Source of the DNA: Owenia fusiformis
Lineage: Eukaryota; Annelida; Polychaeta; Sabellida; Oweniidae
Direction: 5' to 3'
Length of the DNA: 64,000 nucleotides
Assembly: GCA_903813345.2 (NCBI GenBank)
Contig: CAIIXF020000010.1
Location: forward strand, 15,244,181-15,308,180
Below are positions 23,401 to 32,722 of this stretch, one piece after another; position 1 is the stretch's first letter, and every line of letters begins with the position of its first letter. Under the pieces are notes generated by a model that saw only the letters and a list, made by a program, of their open reading frames with translations, was not told the origin of the DNA and did not search any database. Made by a program: the position numbers and the translations under genes.

Positions 23401-26165
23401 AAACATATTACAGCATTCACACGTCATAAAGAACAACTGATAAAGATGAAAAGCTATTCTTTAATATACTATTTTGAGGTGTTTAATTTAAGTATCAGAA
23501 ATGCTTTTATGTAATCATATCATATACAACTTAGTACTTTTTAAAAAACCTAAAAATCTATCTTGACTGTGTACATTCTTGTAGTTTGCCAATTTGGCAT
23601 TCATAGTAGATGAGAGTCCTAAGATAAACAAATGTTATTTTTCTGAGTTTGGCAAAATCATAACATTAAATACACAAGGCATAAACATGACAAAATGTCA
23701 CCATTCTTCCTTGTAAGTTATTGCAAATTGTTACAGACACCACAAATTGCAAACAAATGCCAAACGCACATTGTTACAGATGCTGAATGCCGAACAACAT
23801 CTAGAAAAAAGTTGGAGACTATAACAATATGTCACCGCTTGTGGTGGTGACAATATAAACTGAGCATAAAACCTTATTATCATAGATACTAGTATTCCGT
23901 AATTCCGCGGCGTGGACGGAATTTGACAAAACTTCAATTTTTTGCAGAATCCCTGATTTTCATGAAAATCCCGCTGAATTACCAGAATTTCAAGAAATTA
24001 CATATTTTACGATCTCCTACCTTTGCGGGCTATTTGAAGAGTGTCTGTTTATGTTCAACAATCAATCATTATTGAGTACAAGTAAGATTTCATCGTGAAA
24101 TTCAACATTCTATCACGTTTAAATTCGCTAAAGCGAGTTCGCTAATGACGCGCAGTTCTTACCTAGAAAGTAGCTGACTTCTGTTTCCGTTTTTCATCGT
24201 TTTAAAAGATTGCAGAATTTGGACTTTTTTTGAAAATTTGTGCAGAATTTCGATTTTCTCCTTGCAGAATTTGCTTTTTCTTGCAGAATTTTGTGCAGAA
24301 TTTTTCATGCAGAAAACTAGTATCTGTGTATTATGGGATTCCATTATGAGATTTCTTACCACCATGTTAAAAGGAGTAGAGATCCACAGGCAGAGGTGGC
24401 CATTGAGAGATGGCGCCAGTCTCTGATAAAATATGCAAAAATTGGCAAGGTCATAACCCCGACAGCCCAGAATCCTACACAGCCACAGAATGTCCGCCAT
24501 CTTGGGCTGATAAACTCCATGGGGAGAACAAAGTTTACCACCATAGTTCCTGAAACAAGAGGTGATAATACAGGGTGTGACATTAATGTTGGTCCATATG
24601 CCGCCATAAAGAATGACAATGTAACAACTCTATTCAATTTTCTAAGAGGTCAGAAATCTTCATGATGCAAACAATGTTTTAATACTACTTTAAACTACTT
24701 TAAGCATCCTTTTTTCATCAGCATTTTCCTTTTCAAATGACCTTATTTATTGTTATAGTGCACCAGCCCATGTGTTGTGGCTTACATTCTGCATAGTGGA
24801 TAATATATCAAAACATTCACTAAAAATATATACACACAAACATAATTATTTCTGCTTGGAGGAGAGAGTAAGTCTAAAACATGTGGTATATTTACATTTT
24901 TTATTTTTGGAAAATCATTGTACACCTGATGAGGAAATCAGATCCCTAAATATGTGTAATTGTACCTCCGATAAGACCGCCTACGAAGAACCTGCATGCA
25001 GCATAAAGCTGCCATGAGTTGGCAAATGAAGATGCAAATCCAACGCCTAGTAATAATGCATATATGATGTAGAATATTTTCCGCCTCCCGAATGTGTCAG
25101 CAAGTTGTCCAGTAATACATGCACCAACGAGTACACCTACCATCTGAACTGTTGTGATGAGATCACTTACGTAGTCTTGGTTACATATCAGACCCCACTG
25201 GAAAAATAGTAACAAAACAGGCTTAACTGAAAGAAATGGTAACATATCAAGCCCCACTGGAAAAAATGGTAACATATTAAGCCCTACTGAAAGAAATGGT
25301 AATATATCAAGCCCCACTGGAAAAAATGGTAACATATTAAGCCCCACTGGAAAAAATGGTAACATATCAAGCCCTACTGAAAAAATGGTAACATATCAAG
25401 CCCTACTGAAAAAGCGGTGACATAACAGGCACAACTGAACGATGTCAACATACAAGGCATCACTAAAATACTAAGATATCAAGCCCAACTAAAAAATTGT
25501 CAATTATTCTGGTTACATTGAACAAATGGTAATACACTTGGCCCCACAGATGAATTGGTAAAAGTGATATATCAGGTTCATCAGTCAAGTTTGTTGTAAG
25601 TTATACACCTCCCCAAAACATAACATGACAAATTGATATTTGAGCAAGCCTTTTATAATATTTAACCTTGAGTGTGGATTGTACTTACTAATTACTAGTA
25701 ACTACACCTATAAATTAAGATATAATCAATTCTAAGTCAAATCTACCTGCTGCTGTCATTATAGGTATAAATCATTATAACTTTTTAGGTTAACTATTAC
25801 TGACTTACTTCTGATACCACTGATGTATAATCTTTGGAATACTGCACTGATTGACAAATACTTCCATCTGAGCTACATGCCCCTGTTTCTGCATATGTCA
25901 TGTTCCCACTACTATAGTTACCATGGTGATCAACTGTCCTGTTACCATGGTGATCACCTGTGACGTTTTCATTGTCATGATTTGTATATGTGTAGTTCAT
26001 CATCAAAGGACATGACCATGTGGGTGTTGCTCCTGTGAATACAGGCAGTAACATTGCCCATGCTGCCGGAGTCTCAAACAAACTGACCAACAAAAATATC
26101 CTTCTTTGATAAGGCCCGAAGCCTCCTAACTGTTCTATGACGTCCTCAAATTGATTGGCTGTCAT
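14158..26165 (-). CDS. SLC22-like: SLC22-family organic ion transporter, 583 aa, 10 coding exons
   Basis: Exons in transcription order: 26165-25809, 25197-24966, 24549-24360, 22951-22819, 17710-17613, 17145-17011, 15888-15806, 15275-15155, 14853-14781, 14487-14158. All have GT/AG and compatible phases, totalling 1752 bases. The product is a plasma-membrane major facilitator protein with 12 expected helices. Family marks in order: LGGFGPYQRR at the N terminus, a large glycosylated loop, GQLADTFGRRK after helix 2, FIRDWRHL, WWFVPESARWL, YYGLSLN, SGLVEIPALLL, RIGRRK, AELFPTLIRN, SARVGG, LPETLNKPLEDI. Substrates may be organic anions, cations or carnitine-like zwitterions; the subfamily is not certain. 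Start chosen at the first ATG of the exon, which gives the usual short cytoplasmic N terminus. Confidence 0.95.
14781..17145 (-). CDS. SLC22 exons 6-9: helices 7-11
   Basis: Exon 6 (17145-17011) has YYGLSLNVKNLSGS and SGLVEIPALLL. Exon 7 (15888-15806) has RIGRRK. Exon 8 (15275-15155) has GKSGISGAW and AELFPTLIR. Exon 9 (14853-14781) has NIGVGACSMSARVGGIVAPQ. Arg in SARVGG is at the place where anion/zwitterion-type members carry Arg and cation-type OCTs carry Asp (family knowledge, alignment by eye). Confidence 0.92.
16429..16721. mobile_element. 293-bp foldback MITE with TA target site
   Basis: Left end CAGAGCGGTCAAAAAAAGG and right end CCATTTTTTTACCACCCTG are imperfect inverted repeats that extend about 60 bases, flanked by TA (16427-16428 and 16722-16723). 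It lies in SLC22 intron 6. No coding capacity. Confidence 0.75.
17613..22951 (-). CDS. SLC22 exons 4-5: large cytoplasmic loop
   Basis: Exon 4 (22951-22819) begins FVPESARWLIQKGR, the helix 6 exit and start of the central cytoplasmic loop. Exon 5 (17710-17613) carries a charged stretch, then YIDLFRSPTTTKCTLIICYA, which starts helix 7. The intron between them is 5.1 kb and holds a mariner-type element and a 145-bp-class repeat. Confidence 0.9.
17804..18834. mobile_element. Tc1/mariner-type element with about 295-bp terminal inverted repeats
   Basis: CTTAGGTGGTTCAAAAAGTT at the left is matched inverted at the right end, flanked by TA on both sides. The arms run to about 18099 and from about 18540. 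The middle encodes a transposase fragment. It lies in SLC22 intron 4. Confidence 0.88.
18065..18421 (+). pseudogene. Mariner-type transposase, N-terminal helix-turn-helix fragment
   Basis: The frame encodes ISLEEISDLLDISKGSCHTI and later AAKWVPKFLTVEQNEARLAA, the second helix-turn-helix and linker typical of mariner transposases (as in SETMAR/GVQW3-like proteins). The catalytic DDE/DDD domain is absent: the frame ends at 18421 and the right inverted repeat starts soon after. Not functional on its own. Confidence 0.75.
18950..19565. repeat. About 145-bp tandem repeat, about 4 copies
   Basis: Each copy has TAAAATTTGAACCAAATC, then a ttatcaaagattacg block and GGCCGCCATCTTGAAAT. Copies start near 19097, 19236, 19380 and 19529. 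The same unit reappears once at 22262-22466. Confidence 0.85.
19570..22260. other. Rest of SLC22 intron 4, mostly featureless
   Basis: Only a small foldback (20623-20747) and a poly-G run near 20937-20945 were seen. No exon-like open frame. Confidence 0.5.
20623..20747. repeat. Small imperfect foldback
   Basis: Outer arms ACCTGTGC / GCACAGGT and an inner stem TGATAAT-TCTTCTTTATC against GATAAAGAAACATTATCA. Possibly a MITE remnant. Confidence 0.45.
22262..22466. repeat. Single copy of the AACCAAATCC repeat with a CGGACGG tail
   Basis: Shares AAATTTGAACCAAATCCGTC with the 18950-19565 array, then runs into ACGGACGAACAGACGGACGG and CGAACTTCGTTCG. This order (unit, gacggac tract, palindrome) is that of a mobile repeat's end. 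Confidence 0.7.
23002..23319. mobile_element. Dispersed repeat with CTCAGATKCGAGTAG ends, copy 1
   Basis: The ends are inverted: CTCAGATTCGAGTAG and CTACTCGCATCTAGG. The body (for example GGGGAATCTCCCCG) is found in reverse orientation at 49791-50220, in the TTLL gene. It lies in SLC22 intron 3. No coding. Confidence 0.8.
23692..23860. mobile_element. TGTCACCA/TGGTGACA-ended repeat family, short copy
   Basis: Starts AATGTCACCATTC and ends in the hairpin TGTCACCGCTTGTGGTGGTGACA. Same family as 33145-33293, 37226-38704, 42586-43762, 46560-46624 and 53645-53757. Confidence 0.7.
24360..25197 (-). CDS. SLC22 exons 2-3: helices 2-6
   Basis: Exon 2 (25197-24966) starts WGLICNQDY, the family's E-W-D/G-L-V/I-C position. 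It contains VGVLVGACITGQLADTFGRR, the signature loop between helices 2 and 3. Exon 3 (24549-24360) runs from TMVVNFVLPMEF to LLLLTWW and contains AYFIRDWRHL. The exon 2 acceptor lies inside a minisatellite (see 25180-25445). Confidence 0.93.
25180..25445. repeat. About 30-bp minisatellite overlapping the SLC22 exon 2 acceptor, about 10 copies
   Basis: Unit on plus: GGTAACATATCAAGCCCCAC then TGGAAAAAAT. The copy at 25180-25209 contains the first 18 bases of exon 2, the true acceptor and the polypyrimidine tract. The other copies repeat this junction out into intron 1. Confidence 0.88.
25809..26165 (-). CDS. SLC22 exon 1: N terminus, helix 1, glycosylated loop
   Basis: 119 codons. Helix 1 (about residues 20-42) is followed by a loop with five N-glycosylation sequons: NYT, NVT, NRT, NYS, NMT. 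A small internal duplication, DHHGN twice, comes from a repeated 16-base stretch around 25916-25960. Acceptor at 26206-26207 means about 40 bases of 5' UTR precede the ATG in this exon. The donor leaves the reading frame intact (phase 0). Confidence 0.93.
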
Positions 26166-27247
26166 GTTGTTGCTGAGATTCTGTTGTTCAGCTGTATGTT
26201 AATGCCTGGAATAAAAAGATGTTACGTGATTATGAATAGACCTCTGCCAGATCTCCCTCTTTCAAATGACGTGTACTCATATGAAAAAATTATGTCTTAA
26301 TATACTACCATACTCCTCGTCATTTTGACATACTTTTAAGAGTAAGATATTGACATTGTCAGATGGTAAAAGATGAGGCTTTAGACAAACTGCATAATGA
26401 CATAAGAAAAAATATGTGGTATCGATAGTATAACTGTTTAAAAATAAATAATCTAAATCAAGTTTAATATTATTAATAAGTCATTCATAAATCAAATGAT
26501 TATATAATGATTTAATACTTTATATAAAACATACGTTTTTTTAATGAAATGACTAAATACAAAAATATACAAACGTCCTTTTGCCGAAATTTTCCCTGTT
26601 AAAAGTTATCAACTATTTAACATTCTACATACTTTCCTATCAGCAACTATAGACATAATTACCAGTACGTATTTTCCAGGTGAAATCTTAACAGAGTAAA
26701 AATATAAACATGAGTAACATAGGGACAAGGCTGAAGGAGGACAAGGTAACATACTGCATAACATTCAGGCTGAGTTATAGGGGCAAGGCTGAGGAGGAGA
26801 GGAACAAGGTAACCTGTCAAAATAACCAACTAAAGCCTGACTTATAACACTGGGCAAACCCTTGGAGTAAGGGGGAGGCCCAGAGGGGAGGGTAACAATG
26901 TAACATGTCAAAATAACCAACTGATGGAGTAAACAAGATGAGCAATTTAAGTGGCTACATTGTACATATACCAAAATACCAGTCTTTCTTTTGGATATAT
27001 ACAGGGTGTCCAATAATTCTTCACTTATTCAACACATGGAAATACAAATATACATAATATGTATCATTACTTCTGATATGTACAGCAAACATGTGTTTTT
27101 ACTAAAGATAGTAGACCTAGAACAGGTAAAGTACATGTATGCTTTTAAAGTATAAGTTTTAATCTTAATACTAGATTTTTGCGTCAGAAATCTTCAATCT
27201 TGAGAGGAAATTGATATGGAAAAAATGCTTTAAAAGGGGCTTTGTAT

Positions 27248-27722
27248 AAAAAACCTCCTACCTCATACCCACCTACCCACGTACGTTGGACATGAAACAG
27301 TCTTTGAAGGGTTCAATTTTAAAGATCTTAGTGTATTAAATCTTAGTTTATGATGAATTATAGATGCATTTGTACGACCCTTGATAGCAAGTTGCTACTA
27401 CAGCCCAGCTGGGTTCGATTCCCACTCGGGGCATGAAATTTAGCACACTTTCTTTCAATTTCTTTATCTGGCTTGTTGGTCCTATGCTCGTGTTCATGGT
27501 TAGTTATTCGTTGGGGCGCCCTCGGGTCATTACACATTACAATGCACCCATATGCCTATTTATGGATCTGTCATCCGTCTAGTCATAAAATAAAGCCGGA
27601 ATTGTAGAAATGTTAATATTTAGAGCTATTTTGAGATTTAAAAATCTTTAAAATTGAACCCTTCAATGACCGTATCATGTCCCACGTAGGTGGGTAGGTG
27701 GGTATGAGGTAGGAGGTTTTTA
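27248..27722. mobile_element. Foldback element with about 80-base arms
   Basis: Left AACCTCCTACCTCATACCCA and right TGGGTATGAGGTAGGAGGTT are inverted. The arms continue to the TTGAAGGGTTCAATTTTAAA / TTTAAAATTGAACCCTTCAA part. The middle holds a SINE-like piece. Confidence 0.82.
27366..27440 (+). repeat. tRNA-derived SINE-like piece
   Basis: GGGTTCGATTCCCACTCGGG is a clean RNA polymerase III B box with the T-arm stem. An A-box-like TAGCAAGTTGC lies about 40 bases upstream. No complete tRNA cloverleaf could be formed, so it is not called a tRNA gene. Confidence 0.5.
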
Positions 27723-27843
27723 AAAAAAATGAATTTGTCTACATACCCCTGAAACTCTTATCTAATAGATAGAATGCACAAATAAAACAAAAGTTTTGCT
27801 ATTATAGGTGAAAAGTTCTCTTAAAAATTCAAAGTGATTTTAC

Positions 27844-27930
27844 CTGTTAATTCTTTACTTGGTCCGCCATGTTGGCGGAAGTTACACTGAAACGCAAACT
27901 CCATTAAACAAAACGAAATCACTAGAAAAA
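27844..27930 (-). promoter_or_regulatory. Candidate 5' UTR exon and start region of the SLC22 gene
   Basis: On the minus strand CCGCCAACATGGCGGACCAA is followed by a short frame (MADQVKN then stop) and a donor CAG|GTAAAA at 27843-27842. The motif around ATGGCGG resembles YY1-type start-site elements. Joined to the acceptor at 26206 it would give a 1.6-kb 5' UTR intron and an upstream frame of seven codons. Inferred from motif and spacing only. Confidence 0.4.
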
Positions 27931-28876
27931 ACATGACACACATTGTGGTCATTTTGGTAAATATGATTTATGGTATATACTTTTCTGCAGTTTGAGGGAG
28001 TTTGGGACATTAAATGTTAAAATTCAAGAAAATATGCCAATTATACGACTTATCAATTATTTTGTATCAGCACTATACACATATTTCGGACCAAATGCGT
28101 GACATAAACGGCAAACGATTTTTAAAAATATCAACATAATACGTAATTTGCATGGTATATGATCATAAATGCTAAATTGATGCATAATTTCAATTTTTCC
28201 AGCAAATGCGTGACAATCTTGCCTAATGCGTGAGTGTTGACAGGGCTGCCAAGATTACCCATGAATAAACATGCCTTCAAATATTAAAATAAACTGAATA
28301 ACTCTGACTGTCAAAAACATCTTACCTCAACAGAAACTCTTGTAAATATGAGAGCATCAAATTATGCTGACACATAGTTTTTTCTACAGATCTGGCGATT
28401 TTTATGCAAGAGAAGCATTTTTTCAATTTGAAAAATAAGGAGAAAAAATGGTGAAACTTAGGAGACCTATTTCCAATGTATCCATACATAAGATTAACTA
28501 TTTTCGTGCTTATCATGTCAAACATAGTACGATTCAATTAAATAACGTACCTTTTCAGACCTGGAGGCTGAATAACTACAGTAAAACATCGATAATTGCA
28601 CGTGTTGGTTGCGCCATGTCCTCTCCGGAAAATTGTATTTATTTATTTCCTCACTTTAGGAGAGCTCTTAAAAACAGATGCTGCCATCTATAGGAATTGA
28701 GGTCTTCTGTCATGGAGTGACATCTTTTAAACTTTACAATGATTTGAACAGCTAATGGATTTGAAAATAGAGATAATAGGAAACTGCACTTGCCAATTTG
28801 TAATGATGGTTAGATTTAGCTCTTGTATCAGAGTTTGTAATCTGAGTTATATTCAAAACTAAAAGGTAAAGGAGAT

Positions 28877-29072
28877 CAGGCCCATAGCCAGAGGGGGAGC
28901 TGAGGGAGCAGAAGCTCCCCCCCTGACGTCTCTGCCCCCTGGCCAGAAATTCTTTGAAAATCATGCAGTTTTGCACCATTCTGAGAATTTTTCGCATGAT
29001 TTTTAGCCAAAATTGTGAAAAAGCTACCCCCTAGAAAAAAGCTCCCCTCCTGGTAAAAGCTGGCTACAGGCA
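28877..29072. mobile_element. GTAGCCAGG-type MITE, copy 1
   Basis: Ends CAGGCCCATAGCCAG and CTGGCTACAGGC are inverted. The body is the AAATTCTTTGAAAATCATG type with C/G-rich blocks. Related copies are at 35819-36019, 39265-39406, 48545-48748 and 51817-51856. Confidence 0.8.
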
Positions 29073-29821
29073 AGGAGATTGAAGTTGTGCTTGCAATTTT
29101 TAGAGTGCATTTTGAATCACTATGTAGTGATCTCTACCTCCATGCTCCTGTTTTTTGAATAAGTGATCTCTACGTCCATGCTCCTGTTTTTTGAATATGG
29201 TGCAGAGACACTCTCTTTTTTCCTATTTCTATAAGGGACAAATTTAGTACCTCTAAAAAGAAATAACTTGAATTGCCTGTTGCTATGTCCAACCCCACCT
29301 TAGCCGTTCTTCCATTTTCCTGCTCCTGTGTTCGAACTTAGATTGAATGGGGGGGGGGCTCAATGCAATACTATTTCTTAAAGTGCATGCTATGTTTGAA
29401 GATATGGCACATCTTTTGTATCAGTTCACATGTACTACATTAATGTAATAGAGCAAGAGTGATTTTCAGTTTATCTTCCGTTATTATTTATTATTCATAA
29501 TATTAATACTGTCTCATAGCTGTACAATTGAAAATATCAAGAAATAGCCTAGTTCACAAGTCTATATACAAAATATAAATAACAATCAAATTATATCACA
29601 ATACTAATGTTTTTAATGTTTTTTAATGCTGGTGTCATCAAACTATTGGCAATTTTTCTCGATTGATGAATGATGATTGCAGCAAACTTCTCAAACTGAG
29701 ATAAATATGTGTACATTGACGTAAATAATGTAACAATGTAACAATATATCAATTAGATATAATATAGAATGAGCATTGGTATATTGGGCAGATATGAGAT
29801 AGACAGAGACCTTTAGTATCG

Positions 29822-29893
29822 TACTGTACTGCACTGCACTGCACTGTACTTGCACTGCACTGCCCTGCACTGCACTGCACTGTACTGTACTTG
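29822..29893. repeat. CTGCA/CTGTA pentanucleotide microsatellite
   Basis: Runs of ACTGCACTGCACTG with interspersed ACTGTACT. Confidence 0.9.
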
Positions 29894-30210
29894 TGTGGCA
29901 TTGTGGTAAAATTGATGAATTACAGTAAAACTTCATATTGTCAAATCAAAACATTACAGTAGTCTATTAGTGTTTAGGAATTCAGCTTTGATGAAAGCTT
30001 GGACGGATTAATAAAATACTTTTGTGTACATAAAATGTATCAAAACAGCAACATAAAAAATAAATCTTTATTCTACAGTTCTAGTAAACATATACAATGA
30101 GCATCTTTGGACGGATAGTATATATTGTATTCTGCTGTACACAGTGTTGATGATAATTTCTTGGACGGATTGATGATTAAAAATATTGTATACATAAATC
30201 TACCAAAACA

Positions 30211-30317
30211 GTAGCCTTGTCCAAGTCGGTATTTTTTACTAATCTGATCTTGAATTATTACCGGCGGTCACAATAGAAATCAAGATAAGTAAAAGAGACC
30301 GACTTGGGCAAGGCTAC
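30211..30317. mobile_element. 107-bp foldback element
   Basis: GTAGCCTTGTCCAAGTCGGT at the left is matched inverted by ACCGACTTGGGCAAGGCTAC at the right, with one mismatch. Short AT-rich middle. Confidence 0.78.
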
Positions 30318-30481
30318 CAAAACAGCAAAATCAGTGTTTATTTTAGAAAACCAATATAGTCTTATATTATGTTGTTTACATTAATCATACAAAACTGAGC
30401 ATTATTCCAAATATTGTATTTAAATTTTTTATAATATCGGAAAGCATGAAGAATGTCAGTGTATAAAGTGGGCTATAAGTA

Positions 30482-31234
30482 CTGTAAGTTACTTTAATTT
30501 GATGGCTGTTTAATTTGGCGGATTTATGACAATTGCCAAATTAAGTCTCCATCATTATTTGAATAAATCCCCATGGATTCCCTTGCAGGATAAAAACGTT
30601 TGGAAATACCCCACTAAAATGTTGGTATTGAACTAATTTCGAAGCTTTGGGTACTAATGCTGGTTATTTTTTGAAAAACGAGGGCATTATTTGCATCTTT
30701 GTATGAACCCTATAATATCCAAATTTTATTGATGGGTAAATCTGCCAAATTAAATAGCAGCCAAAATTTCAAAAGGACGATTCTCGGTTTGGAGAACAGT
30801 CTCCTGGGCTAACAATTTTTTTCATGAAAAATATAGAAATATTACCCAAATTAAACTATGAATATTCAAAAGAGGACATTTAAATCTACAAGATGTAAAA
30901 ATAACAAATTGGTCTGAAGCAGGGATAACGCTCAATTAGACTGATTCAATAAAATACAAGTCTCGATTTGTGGAAAGAAGTTCATCAGTGTACTGCGCTA
31001 ATACTTTTTTTGCGAAAAATCTAGAAATACATTGTATTACCCAAATTAAATTATGACTATTCAAAAGAAGACATTCAAATCTATATTATGTAAAAAATCA
31101 AATTTGTCCGAAGCAGGGATAATGCTCATTTAGATTGATGAACTTCGTTCTCCAAACCGAGAATCGTCCTTTGCCCAATCTGGACCAATACGCCAAATTA
31201 AATACATGTAGTGCTAAATTAAAGCAACTTACAG
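30482..31234. mobile_element. 753-bp TA-flanked MITE
   Basis: CTGTAAGTTACTTTAATTT at the left and AAATTAAAGCAACTTACAG at the right, with TA on both sides. A subterminal inverted pair (GGACGATTCTCGGTTTGGAG near 30776 and its complement near 31150) supports one unit. The middle contains a direct duplication of about 150-170 bases. Confidence 0.82.
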
Positions 31235-31844
31235 TAATTTGTGATAGATTAGTATTTTGCAATTATTGTACATGCAATGTACATCACATGTTCCATACAA
31301 AACACAAAATTATCACGTAGGTCAACCTCAATCAACAAAATGGTTCATAAAATATTTCAATTTGATAATTCATCGCAAAACTATTGTCTATTGTCAGATT
31401 GTGGGATATTATTTTGCATAACTATGACCATACACAAAAATGTGTAAACTAAAAATAAAATAGAACTTAGAAGCACACTGGTTAAGTTATCATTTAAAAT
31501 TAAGAAGGTACAAATTGATGGTATATTGCACTAGGTGTTAAATGTTTGCCTTTTGCTTTCAGCCATTGTACACATCTATTCATAACACCTGTACAGTGAA
31601 CACATGATGTACGCATAACTTGGAAATGTTTTTATGTAACAGATACTCTTGAGCATTTTTAAAATTCAACCAAGGCTTTAACAAAATTCAAGTATGCTTG
31701 AAAAGTCAGTTTCAAATATATTTCATTGTATCGCTACTATTTTTGGCTTTGACTTATTGTTAATTGTATTGTTTTTTTATACATTGTCCTAACTGTATTT
31801 GGGTAATCCTATCAATATGGTATCCTATCAATACTGTTGTACCG

Positions 31845-32430
31845 CTGTTCCCTGTCATGAATCTCCTGTAACACTACTGATCCCTGTCATGAATCTTCTG
31901 TCACTAAGTACTACTGATCCATATCCAATCTTCTGTTGTACTACTGATCCCTGTCACAAATCTTCTGTAGTACAACTGATCCCTGTCATGAATCTCCTGT
32001 AATACTACTGATCCATGTCATGAATCTTCTGTAGTACAACTGATCCCTGTCATGAATCTTCTGTAGTACTACTGATCCATGTCATGAATCTTCTGTTGTA
32101 CTAATGATCCCTGTCATGAATCTTCTGTATTACTATTGATCCCTGTCATGAACCTCCTGTAGTACTACTGATCCCTGTCACAAATCTTCTGTAGTACTAC
32201 TGATCCCTGTCATGAATCTTCTGTAGTACAACTGATCCCTGTCATGAATCTTCTGTAGTACTACTGATCCATGTCATGAATCTTCTGTTGTACTAATGAT
32301 CCCTGTCATGAATCTTCTGTATTACTATTGATCCCTGTCATGAACCTCCTGTAGTTCTACTGATCCCTTCATGTAGTACTACTGATTCTTGTCATGAATC
32401 TTCTGATGTGCCTCTGTCCCTGTCATGAAC
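31845..32430. repeat. 32-bp minisatellite, about 18 copies
   Basis: Unit CTGATCCCTGTCATGAATCT then TCTGTAGTACTA. A longer block of about 189 bases (several units) is repeated, near 32080 and 32269. It lies just past the TTLL stop codon. Confidence 0.92.
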
Positions 32431-32722
32431 TATTTTTGGGTGGAGATTCTTATCTGTCACCATTGTGTAGATGTTTTTTGTATTATGTCCCATCTTGTAT
32501 GTTTCACGCTAAATTCTACATTTAGTTTTGGAGATGGTAAAAAGTCTTTTTTGATTGAGATGATTTTTTTAGATATCCATTTGAGTTGACAAGCTATAGT
32601 TTGGTTAAACATTGTTGCTTACAGTGCTGAAGGGGTTAATGCCCCCAACTGCAAAAAGGAGCATAGAACTTCAGACTCAAATTTCAACTATGAGAAAAAC
32701 TGCAGGAACGTAGGGATTAATA

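Larger units (their letters stand above)
29073..32720. other. Intergenic spacer between SLC22 5' side and TTLL 3' end
   Basis: Contains a 37-bp tandem duplication (about 29124-29198), a TGCAC microsatellite (29822-29893), two foldback elements and a 32-bp minisatellite, described separately. No gene was recognised. The last part before 32723 would include the TTLL 3' UTR. Confidence 0.5.

Noticed and set aside
27366-27440. Functional tRNA gene
   Set aside because: Good B box but no complete cloverleaf or anticodon arm could be built.
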